Of a stretch of DNA of 39,081 bases, positions 25,590 to 32,599 are shown piece by piece. The notes beneath the pieces are model-generated. The model had not been told where the DNA came from. It did not search any database and worked only from the letters and a program-made list of their open reading frames with translations. The stretch spans positions 1 through 39,081 of the forward strand of contig NZ_FMCW01000046.1 in assembly GCF_900091595.1 (NCBI RefSeq), read 5' to 3'. This stretch comes from Micromonospora haikouensis. Its GTDB lineage: Bacteria > Actinomycetota > Actinomycetes > Mycobacteriales > Micromonosporaceae. Positions within the stretch are counted from its first letter, which is position 1; each line of letters begins with the position of its first letter. The translations under genes were made by a program, and so were the position numbers.

Positions 25590-26588
25590 TCAGTGGGTGG
25601 GGATGTGGGCGATGCCGATGCGCTTGCGGAAGACCCAGTAGGTCCAGCCTTGGTAGGCCAGGACGATGGGGGTGAAGATGACCGCCACCCAGGTCATGAT
25701 CTTGAGGGTGTAGGGGGTGGAGGCGGCGTTGGTGGCGGTGAGGGTGCCGGCGGGGTCCAGCGTGGAGGGCATGACGTTGGGGAAGAGTGCGGTGAAGAGG
25801 GTGGCGACGGCGAGGGCGATGGCGAGGGCGGTGCCGGTGAAGGCCCAGCCTTCGCGGCGGGTGCGGGCGGCGGCGAGGCCGGCGAGGAGGGCGATGGCGG
25901 CGCCGGCGGCGAGGGCGAGGGCGGTGGTGTTGGCGCGGATGGTGAGCGTCCAGGTGAGGAAGGCGACGGCGACGACGGCGGTGCCGACGCCGAGTTTGAG
26001 GGCGAGGTTTCGGGCGCGGTGGCGGATGTCGCCGGTGGTCTTGAGGGCGAGGAAGACGGCGCCGTGGGTGAGGAAGAGGCCGAGGGTGGTGAGGCCGCCG
26101 AGGAGGGCGTAGGGGTGGAGCAGGTCGGTGAGGCCGCCGACGTATTCGTGGTCGGCGTCTAGGGGTACGCCGCGGAAGATGTTGGCGAAGGCGACGCCCC
26201 ACAGGACGGCGGGGATGGCGGAGCCCCAGAAGATGGCGTGGTCCCAGCGGCGTTTCCAGGTGGGTTCGGGGCGCTTGTGGCGGTATTCGAAGGCGACGCC
26301 GCGGGCGATGAGGGCGAGCAGGATGAGCAGCAGGGGCAGGTAGAAGCCGGAGAAGAGGGTGGCGTACCACTCGGGGAAGGCGGCGAACATGGCGCCGCCG
26401 GCGGTGATGAGCCAGACCTCGTTGCCGTCCCAGACCGGGCCGATGGTGTTGATGAGGACGCGGCGTTCGCGGTCGTCGCGGCCGAGGACGGGTAGGAGCA
26501 TGCCGACGCCGAAGTCGAAGCCTTCGAGGATGAAGTAGCCGGTGAAGAGCACGGCGACGAGGAGAAACCAGATGGTGGTGAGTTCCAC
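25590..26588 (-). CDS. cydB: Cytochrome bd ubiquinol/menaquinol oxidase subunit II
   Basis: A 332-residue membrane protein of normal length with about eight to nine spans. It begins ELTTIWFLLVAVLFTGYFILEGFDFGVGMLLP, the conserved CydB start, followed by RVLINTIGPVWDGNEVWLITAGGAMFAAFPEWYA. It forms the terminal quinol oxidase with CydA, which has high oxygen affinity and works at low oxygen or under stress. The GTG at 26588 is 14 bases after the cydA stop, so the two are one operon. cydD and cydC, needed for assembly and often next in actinobacteria, do not follow. Confidence 0.96.
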   Translation of the reverse strand: MELTTIWFLLVAVLFTGYFILEGFDFGVGMLLPVLGRDDRERRVLINTIGPVWDGNEVWLITAGGAMFAAFPEWYATLFSGFYLPLLLILLALIARGVAFEYRHKRPEPTWKRRWDHAIFWGSAIPAVLWGVAFANIFRGVPLDADHEYVGGLTDLLHPYALLGGLTTLGLFLTHGAVFLALKTTGDIRHRARNLALKLGVGTAVVAVAFLTWTLTIRANTTALALAAGAAIALLAGLAAARTRREGWAFTGTALAIALAVATLFTALFPNVMPSTLDPAGTLTATNAASTPYTLKIMTWVAVIFTPIVLAYQGWTYWVFRKRIGIAHIPTH

Positions 26589-26602
26589 GGTGGGGCTCCG
26601 GG

Positions 26603-28033
26603 TCAGTAGGCGAAGGCGAGCGGGCGCTCGGTGTCGTCGTCGGTGGGTTCGGGGTCGGGGCTGAGTTCGGGTACGCCGGCTTTGGCGTAGCGGAGGAGGA
26701 GTTTGAATTCGATGACGGCGAGGGTGGCGTAGATGAGGGTGAAGGCGGTGAAGGAGGTGAGGACTTCGGTGAGGGAGACGGTGCGGGAGACGCCGTTGCG
26801 GGTGAGCATTTCGCCGAAGACGATCCAGGGTTGGCGGCCCATTTCGGTGAAGATCCAGCCGAAGGAGTTGGCCAGCAGTGGCAGTACGGGCATGACGAGG
26901 CCGGCGCGGAGCAGCCAGCGGCTGGTGGGGGTGCGGCCCTTGCGTTGGCTCCAGAGGACCAGGAGGGCGATCGCGGCGGTGGCGAGCCCGAAGCCGATCA
27001 TGAAGCGGAAGCTCCAGTAGGTGACGGGGATGATGGGGGCGTAGTTGCCGGGGCCGTACTGGGTGGCGTATTGGGCCTGGAGGTCGTTGATTCCTTGGAC
27101 GGTGCCGTTGGGGTCGCCGGTGCCGAGGAACGACAGCAGGTAGGGGATCTTGAGGGCGAAGACCTCGCGGCTGCCGTCGAGGCTGCCGACGGTGAGCACG
27201 GAGAACGAGGCGGGGCTCTCGGTGGTGTAGAGGCCTTCGGCGGCGGCCATCTTCATGGGCTGCACCTCGGTCATGATCTTGCCTTGGATGTCGCCGGTGA
27301 GCAGGACGAGGGCCGAGGAGATCAGGACGACCCAGGAGCCGAACGTGGTGGCGAAGCGGTATGCGCCGGTGTCGGCGCTGCCGCGGTTGCGGATGACGTG
27401 CCAGAGGCCGACGGTGGTCACGAGGGAGCCGGCGACGAGGAACGATCCGGCGAGGGTGTGCGGGAAGGTGACGAGGGCGACCTTGTTGGTGAGGACGGCG
27501 ACGAAGTCGGTGAGTTCGGCGCGGCCGCTGTCGGGGTTGATCCGGAAGCCGACGGGGTTCTGCATGAACGAGTTGGCGGCGAGGATGAAGTAGGCCGACA
27601 GGTTGGTGCCGATGGCGGCGGCCCAGATCGCGGCGAGGTGCAGTCGTTTGGGCAGTCGGTCCCAGCCGAAGATCCACAGGCCGATGAAGGTGGATTCGAG
27701 GAAGAAGGCGACGAGGGCTTCGATGGCCAGGGGTGCGCCGAAGATGTCGCCGACGAAGCGGGAGTAGTCGCTCCAGTTCATGCCGAACTGGAATTCCTGG
27801 ACGATGCCGGTGACGACGCCCATGGCGAAGTTGATGAGGAAGAGTTTTCCGTAGAATTTGGTGAGTTTGAGGTAGCGCTCGTTGCCGGTGCGGTGCCACA
27901 TGGTCTGGAGGATGGCGACGAGTACGGACAGGCCGATGGTCAGCGGCACGAACAGGAAGTGGTAGACGGTGGTGACACCGAACTGCCAGCGGGCGACGTC
28001 CAACGCGTCCACCTGGAACCCCCAGCCTTTCAT
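26603..28033 (-). CDS. cydA: Cytochrome bd ubiquinol/menaquinol oxidase subunit I
   Basis: A 476-residue membrane protein with about nine spans. It starts with DALDVARWQFGVTTVYHFLFVPLTIG, where the His after VTTVY is a haem ligand, and contains GRQPWIVFGEMLTRNGVS and the quinol-binding loop region. It carries haems b558, b595 and d and reduces oxygen to water. The ATG at 28033 is followed by KGWGFQVDAL. Its leader consists of a tandem palindrome that overlaps both the likely -10 (TAGTAT, 28051-28056) and the start codon, so expression should be tightly repressed. Confidence 0.96.
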   Translation of the reverse strand: MKGWGFQVDALDVARWQFGVTTVYHFLFVPLTIGLSVLVAILQTMWHRTGNERYLKLTKFYGKLFLINFAMGVVTGIVQEFQFGMNWSDYSRFVGDIFGAPLAIEALVAFFLESTFIGLWIFGWDRLPKRLHLAAIWAAAIGTNLSAYFILAANSFMQNPVGFRINPDSGRAELTDFVAVLTNKVALVTFPHTLAGSFLVAGSLVTTVGLWHVIRNRGSADTGAYRFATTFGSWVVLISSALVLLTGDIQGKIMTEVQPMKMAAAEGLYTTESPASFSVLTVGSLDGSREVFALKIPYLLSFLGTGDPNGTVQGINDLQAQYATQYGPGNYAPIIPVTYWSFRFMIGFGLATAAIALLVLWSQRKGRTPTSRWLLRAGLVMPVLPLLANSFGWIFTEMGRQPWIVFGEMLTRNGVSRTVSLTEVLTSFTAFTLIYATLAVIEFKLLLRYAKAGVPELSPDPEPTDDDTERPLAFAY

Positions 28034-28068
28034 ACTACGAGACGTAGTAGATACTACTCGTCGTCGTA
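28033..28068. promoter_or_regulatory. cydA: Tandem operator of the cydAB operon
   Basis: TACTACGAGACGTAGTA at 28033-28049 is a perfect 7-3-7 palindrome. A degenerate copy, TACTACTCGTCGTAGAA, lies at 28052-28068; the two match at 13 of 17 positions and are offset by 19 bases. A third palindrome, AGTAG-ATA-CTACT, bridges them. They cover the probable -10 and the start codon. This is not the Rex consensus (TGTGA-N8-TCACA) that controls cyd genes in streptomycetes. TAC...GTA cores are typical of BlaI/MecI/CopY and some TetR repressors, so one of those is a reasonable guess. Confidence 0.65.
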
Positions 28069-28200
28069 GAAGATCCGGCAGGGGCGGAGGTCCCGACCCG
28101 GCCCGGGACCAATGACCTTGATCACCTCGGCCGGGCGGCCCCCGCCGGCGCACTCCCCTGTCCCCTGGGCCTGGCGCGGGCGTGCGACCATCGACCGCTG

Positions 28201-28974
28201 ATGGACACGCCCACCGCCCGCTGGCGCCCGCCCCTGATCTGGCGCGGCGCCCAGCTGCTCGCCCGCGCCGTCGTCGGCGCTCTGGCCCACCTCGAGGTCA
28301 CCGGCGACGTGCCCGAAGGGCTGCGCCGGGGGCCGCTGATCCTGGCCGCCAACCACCTGAGCCCTTTCGACCCGCTCGTGCTGGCCGCCGCCTGCCGCGC
28401 CCGCGGCGTCTCCCCTCGGTTCATGGCCACCGGCGGGCTGTTCCGCGCCCCGCTGCTGGGGGCGGCGATGCGCCGCGCCGGGCACCTGCGCGTCGACCGG
28501 GGCACCGCCGCCGTGCACCGGGCCCTGGACGACGCGGCGTGCGCCGTGGCCGCCGGGTCGGTGATCCTGGTGTATCCGGAGGGCCGCATCGGGCTGGACC
28601 CGGGCCTGTGGCCCGAGCGCGGCAAGACGGGCACCGCCCGGCTCGCCCTGGCCAGCGGCGCGACCGTGGTGCCGGTGGCCCAGTGGGGCTCGCACGAGGT
28701 GCTGCCGTACCGGGCGCCGAAGGGCATGCTGCGGGCGGTGGCCCGGGCGGTGTGGCGGCGGCCGGTGCTGCGGGTGCACTTCGGCGACCCGGTAGTGCTG
28801 GGCGACGTCGCCGCGGACGCGCCGGGCGCGGCCCGGCGGGTCACCGACCGGATCATCGACGCGATCACCGACGCCCTGGTGCCGCTGCGCCCCGACGAGC
28901 CCGACGTGCCGCGCCACGTGGACCCGGGCCGTCCCGTCGACACCTCCCGGGCGCACCGCCGCCGGCTGCCCTGA
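28201..28974 (+). CDS. 1-acyl-glycerol-3-phosphate acyltransferase (PlsC family)
   Basis: A 257-residue membrane-associated acyltransferase. The catalytic motif His-x4-Asp is NHLSPFDP near residue 52, and the phosphate-binding motif is YPEGRIG near 124 (usual PEGTRS). VPVAQWGSHEVLP is the usual third motif. It adds the second acyl chain in phospholipid synthesis, or acts on a related lipid. The Arg- and Pro-rich C-terminal tail is probably cytosolic and disordered. The ATG at 28201 has no obvious ribosome binding site, so the start is only likely. The 167 bases upstream contain the cydA operators and nothing else clear. Confidence 0.9.
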   Translation: MDTPTARWRPPLIWRGAQLLARAVVGALAHLEVTGDVPEGLRRGPLILAANHLSPFDPLVLAAACRARGVSPRFMATGGLFRAPLLGAAMRRAGHLRVDRGTAAVHRALDDAACAVAAGSVILVYPEGRIGLDPGLWPERGKTGTARLALASGATVVPVAQWGSHEVLPYRAPKGMLRAVARAVWRRPVLRVHFGDPVVLGDVAADAPGAARRVTDRIIDAITDALVPLRPDEPDVPRHVDPGRPVDTSRAHRRRLP

Positions 28975-29040
28975 CGCCCCTGACGCGTGGGGGTGGCGGG
29001 CCGCTCACCTGCCGGTCATCCGGCGTCGGCCCCGGCGGGG

Positions 29041-29046
29041 CATACT
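29041..29046 (+). promoter_or_regulatory. Candidate -10 element for the glycerophosphodiesterase gene
   Basis: CATACT followed by seven bases and GTG at 29054, a leaderless layout. No -35 seen. Confidence 0.4.
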
Positions 29047-29053
29047 GCCGGGC

Positions 29054-29821
29054 GTGCCCTCCCCCTCCGCCTACCTCGACGCGCCCGCGCCGCTGGCGTT
29101 CGCCCACCGCGGCGGCGCGGCCCACGGCGACGAGAACACCGCCGAGGCGTTCGCCCGCGCCGTCGGCCTGGGCTACCGGTACGTCGAGACCGACGTGCAC
29201 GCCACCGCCGACGGGGTCGCGGTGGTGTTCCACGACGCGACCCTGCGGCGGGTCACCGGGCAGCCGGGGCGCATCGCGGATCTGCGCTGGGCTGACCTGG
29301 CGTCGGTGCGCGTCGGCGGGGCCGCCGTGGTGCCGCGCCTCGACGACGTCCTCGGCGCGTGGCCGCAGGTGCGGTTCAACGTCGACGTGAAGGCCGACGG
29401 GGCGGTCGCGCCGACCGTCGCCGCGCTCGATCGGGTCGCCGCCGGCGACCGGGTGCTGCTGGCCTCGTTCAGCGACGCCCGGCTGGCCCGGCTGCGGGCG
29501 GCCACGCACGGGCGGGTCGCCACGGGGCTGGGCGCGCGCGGGGTGGCCCGGCTGCGGGTGGCGTCGCTGCACGGACGGCCGGTGCGGCTGCACCCGTCGG
29601 TGGTGGCGGTGCAGGTGCCGCCGCGCTACGGCCGGCTGCCGGTGGTCGACCGCCGGTTCCTGGCGTACGCGCACGGGCTGGGGTTGCACGTGCACGTCTG
29701 GACGATCGACGAACCTGCCGAGATGCACGAGTTACTTGATCTTGGTGTGGATGGCATCATGACCGATCACGTCGGCGTGCTGCGCGACGTCTACCGCAGC
29801 CGCGGCCACTGGGCCGCCTGA
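29054..29821 (+). CDS. Glycerophosphodiester phosphodiesterase family protein
   Basis: A 255-residue TIM-barrel enzyme. FAHRGGAAHGDENTAEAFARA carries the catalytic His-Arg and the metal Glu-Asn; ETDVHATADGVAVVFHD carries metal Glu and Asp and the second catalytic His; FNVDVK carries the Lys; and HVHVWTIDEP plus GVDGIMTDHVGVL is the usual end of the family. It hydrolyses deacylated phospholipids to glycerol 3-phosphate and an alcohol. There is no signal peptide, so it is cytosolic. It precedes the MFS transporter gene by 18 bases and is probably co-transcribed with it. Confidence 0.93.
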   Translation: MPSPSAYLDAPAPLAFAHRGGAAHGDENTAEAFARAVGLGYRYVETDVHATADGVAVVFHDATLRRVTGQPGRIADLRWADLASVRVGGAAVVPRLDDVLGAWPQVRFNVDVKADGAVAPTVAALDRVAAGDRVLLASFSDARLARLRAATHGRVATGLGARGVARLRVASLHGRPVRLHPSVVAVQVPPRYGRLPVVDRRFLAYAHGLGLHVHVWTIDEPAEMHELLDLGVDGIMTDHVGVLRDVYRSRGHWAA

Positions 29822-29839
29822 GATCGGCGGAGGAAACCG

Positions 29840-31228
29840 ATGGCCGAGACGGTCACCCCCGACGTGGCGACCCCGCCGCCTGCCAGCACCGCCCGGGAGC
29901 GGCGCGGCTGGTACCTCTACGACTGGGCGAACTCGGCGTTCCAGACGACAGTCATCACCGTGTTCCTCGGCCCGTTCCTGACCACCGTCACCGAGCTGGC
30001 CGCCGGCTGCGCGCTGGGCGCCGACACCTGCGACGGGTACGTACACCCGCTGGGCATCCGGGTCGCCGCCGGCTCCTACTACCCGTACCTGATCTCCCTG
30101 TCGGTGTTCCTGACCGTGTTCGTGCTGCCGGTGGTCGGCGCGGTGGCCGACCGGTCGGCGCACAAGAAGCGGCTGCTGGGCGCGGCGGCGTTCACCGGCG
30201 CGGGGGCGACGATCGCGTTCGCGTTCGTCACCGGCGAGCGGTACCTGCTCGGCGGGGCGCTGTTCCTGGTGGCCAACATCGCCTTCGGCGCGGCCGTGGT
30301 GGTCTACAACTCGTTCCTGCCGCAGCTGGGCGGCCCCGACGAACGCGACGGCATCTCCAGCCGCGGCTGGGCCATCGGCTACCTCGGCGGCGGGCTGCTG
30401 CTGGCCGCGAACCTCGTCGCGGTGACCATGCTCGCCGAGGACGGCAACCCGCAGCGCACCCTGGACCTGGCCCGCTGGTCGATCGTGTCGGCCGGCGTGT
30501 GGTGGGCGGCGTTCACCCTCGTGCCGCTGCGCTGGCTGCGCGAGCGCCCGCCCGTCGCCGCGTCGGCCGGCGGCGGCAACGTGCTCACCGACGGGTTCCG
30601 GCAGCTCGGCCGCACCCTGCGCGAGGTCAAGGCGTACCCGCTGACGTTGTTCTTCCTGCTGGCGTTCCTGGTCTACAACGACGGCATCCAGACCGTGATC
30701 ACCCTCGCCAGCCAGTACGGCACCGAGGAGCTGAAGCTGGGGCAGAGCACCCTGATCACCACCATCCTGCTGGTGCAGTTCCTCGCCTTCGGCGGGGCGC
30801 TGGGCCTGGGCGCGCTGGCCCGGCGCATCGGGGCGTGGAAGACGGTGCTGCTCAGCCTCGTGCTGTGGACCGGCGTGATCATCGCCGCGTTCCGGCTGCC
30901 CGCCGAGGCGCCGCTGCCGTTCATGATCCTCGGCGGCTGCATCGGCCTGGTCCTCGGCGGCAGCCAGGCGCTGAGCCGGTCGCTGTTCAGCCAGCTCATC
31001 CCCGCCGGCAAGGAGGGCGAGTACTACGGCTTCTACGAGATCAGCGACAAGGGCACCAGCTGGCTCGGGCCTCTCGCCTTCGGGCTGGTGTTCCAGCTCA
31101 CCGCGTCCTACCGGGTGGGCCTGGTCTCCCTGCTGATCTTCTTCGTGGTCGGGTTCGCGCTGCTGGCCGCCGTGCCGATCCGCCGCGCGATCGTCGCCGC
31201 AGGCAACACCCCGCCGAGGGTGCTGTAG
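29840..31228 (+). CDS. MFS transporter, UMF1 (Atg22-like) family
   Basis: A 462-residue membrane protein with about twelve spans. The N-terminal GWYLYDWANSAFQTTVITVF motif is the hallmark of the UMF1/Atg22 family, followed by VADRSAHKKRLL, the usual cytoplasmic loop between TM2 and TM3. Atg22 exports amino acids from yeast vacuoles; bacterial members are of unknown substrate. The ATG at 29840 follows CGGAGGAAA. Since it is coupled to a glycerophosphodiesterase, a role in moving phospholipid breakdown products is possible but unproven. Confidence 0.92.
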   Translation: MAETVTPDVATPPPASTARERRGWYLYDWANSAFQTTVITVFLGPFLTTVTELAAGCALGADTCDGYVHPLGIRVAAGSYYPYLISLSVFLTVFVLPVVGAVADRSAHKKRLLGAAAFTGAGATIAFAFVTGERYLLGGALFLVANIAFGAAVVVYNSFLPQLGGPDERDGISSRGWAIGYLGGGLLLAANLVAVTMLAEDGNPQRTLDLARWSIVSAGVWWAAFTLVPLRWLRERPPVAASAGGGNVLTDGFRQLGRTLREVKAYPLTLFFLLAFLVYNDGIQTVITLASQYGTEELKLGQSTLITTILLVQFLAFGGALGLGALARRIGAWKTVLLSLVLWTGVIIAAFRLPAEAPLPFMILGGCIGLVLGGSQALSRSLFSQLIPAGKEGEYYGFYEISDKGTSWLGPLAFGLVFQLTASYRVGLVSLLIFFVVGFALLAAVPIRRAIVAAGNTPPRVL

Positions 31229-31267
31229 GCCGACACGCACCCGACTGATCGGCGGTGCTCGATCGGC

Positions 31268-31273
31268 TAGGCT
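31268..31273 (+). promoter_or_regulatory. Candidate -10 element for the thymidine kinase gene
   Basis: TAGGCT with eight bases before GTG at 31282; another leaderless-type start. A weak CTGATC lies 17 bases upstream. Confidence 0.45.
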
Positions 31274-31281
31274 GCCCCGAC

Positions 31282-32001
31282 GTGACCGACGACGCCGCTG
31301 CCACCCCGATCTGCCTGGCCCGGCCCCTCCCGGGCCCGGACGACGACCCCCGCCGCGGCTGCGCCGCGACCCGGGGCGCCGACGGCCGGCCGCTGCACGC
31401 CGCCGCCCTGCGGTTCTTCTGGGGGCCGATGGACTGCGGCAAGTCCACGATGGCCCTGCAGATGAACCACAACCACGCCCGGCAGGGCCGCCGCGGCCTG
31501 GTCACCACCCGCATCGACCGGTCCCTGGGCCCGCAGGTCACCACCCGCATCGGCCTGGCCCACGCCGCGATCGAGGTCACCGACGGCCTCGACCTGCGCG
31601 ACCTGGTCCGCGACGCCTGGGCCGACGGGGTACGCGTGGACTACCTCATCTGCGACGAGGCGTCCTTCTACAACCTCGAACACATCGAGCAGATGGCCGA
31701 CCTCGTCGACAACGACGACGTCGACGTGTACGCGTTCGGCCTGGCCACCGACTTCCGGTCCTGCCTGTTCCCCGCCGCCCGGCGGCTGTTCGAACTCGCC
31801 GACTCCGTCGCCCGCATCCAGGTCGAGGTGCTGTGCTGGTGCGGCCGCGAAGGGCTGCTCAACGCCCGCGTCATCGGCGGCCGGGTCGTCCGCGAAGGCG
31901 AACAGGTCGTCATCGGCGACACCGTGGACACCGCCGACGTGCGCTACCAGGTGCTGTGCCGGCGGCACTACCGCGCCGGTGAGCTGGGCCCCCGCGACTG
32001 A
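31282..32001 (+). CDS. tdk: Thymidine kinase, type II
   Basis: A 239-residue enzyme of thymidine salvage. It has the P-loop GPMDCGKST near residue 49, the Walker B-like CDEASF, the lasso-like loop with aromatic residues, and zinc-binding cysteines in CWCG and LCRRHY. Compared with the usual 190-200 residues it carries about 40 extra N-terminal residues rich in Pro, Asp and Arg. The GTG at 31282 is placed right after the -10-like TAGGCT; the next possible start inside the extra segment would shorten it. It converges on the following minus-strand gene with 19 bases between. Confidence 0.92.
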   Translation: MTDDAAATPICLARPLPGPDDDPRRGCAATRGADGRPLHAAALRFFWGPMDCGKSTMALQMNHNHARQGRRGLVTTRIDRSLGPQVTTRIGLAHAAIEVTDGLDLRDLVRDAWADGVRVDYLICDEASFYNLEHIEQMADLVDNDDVDVYAFGLATDFRSCLFPAARRLFELADSVARIQVEVLCWCGREGLLNARVIGGRVVREGEQVVIGDTVDTADVRYQVLCRRHYRAGELGPRD

Positions 32002-32020
32002 CCGGGCAGGCGGCAGCGGC

Positions 32021-32479
32021 TCAGAACGGGTCACCGCAGACCCGCCACCGGCCGTCCTCCTTCACCATCGGCACCGTGCGGTCCTCCCCCGCGCCCCCGT
32101 CGCGGATCAGCCGCGCCCGCACGGTCCCCGTCGGCCGGCCCCCCTTGGTGCGCACCGACACGTCGACGATCTCGTAGCCGGTGACCACCGGCGGCGTGCG
32201 TACCCAGCCGGCGAAACCGACCGCGCTCCACCGGCTGCGCGACTGCGCGCACAGCCGCTCGTAGGCCCGCTCCACGTCGCCTGCGGCGACCTCCCGCAGG
32301 AACCCGTCGGCGCTGTCGCGGACCTGGTCGCCGGCACCGGCCAGCATCTGCACGTTCCACGCGCCCAGCCCGGCCACCCCCACCAGGCACAGCCCCAACC
32401 CCGCGCCGACGGCCAGCAGACCGGTGCGCGCCGGCCGGCCCCGCCGCGCCGGCCGCGTCCACGGCTGCTCACTGCCCAT
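32021..32479 (-). CDS. Membrane-anchored protein with a lumazine-binding/DUF4878-like domain
   Basis: A 152-residue protein. A basic N-terminus (RPARRGRPAR) precedes one membrane span (LLAVGAGLGLCLVGVAGLGAW), so the rest is outside the cell. The outer domain (FLREVAAGDVERAYERLCAQSRSRWS ... VTGYEIVDVSVRTKGGRPTGTVRARL ... VPMVKEDGRWRVCG) has the helix-then-sheet pattern of DUF4878 and related NTF2-like folds common in actinobacterial envelope proteins. Two Cys (in LCAQ and RVCGD) may pair. Function unknown. The ATG at 32479 is the only good start. Confidence 0.78.
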   Translation of the reverse strand: MGSEQPWTRPARRGRPARTGLLAVGAGLGLCLVGVAGLGAWNVQMLAGAGDQVRDSADGFLREVAAGDVERAYERLCAQSRSRWSAVGFAGWVRTPPVVTGYEIVDVSVRTKGGRPTGTVRARLIRDGGAGEDRTVPMVKEDGRWRVCGDPF

Positions 32480-32599
32480 CACGTCGACCGTAGGCCCACC
32501 CGCCGCCGCCGCGCAGGCACTCGCCCCGGGTCGCCCCGCCCGGCCGCATCGTCTACGGTCGGCGGCACACGGATGGCAACCCGCGGAGGCGAGGCGACG

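Noticed and set aside
25356..28069. Long Glu/Gly-rich open frames on the plus strand opposite cydAB
   Set aside because: They mirror the codon structure of cydA and cydB, which are certain; no start signals or motifs.
28182..29390. A 402-codon frame over the PlsC-type gene
   Set aside because: It is the same-strand shadow frame of the acyltransferase and the glycerophosphodiesterase, with Arg/Pro/Gly low complexity.
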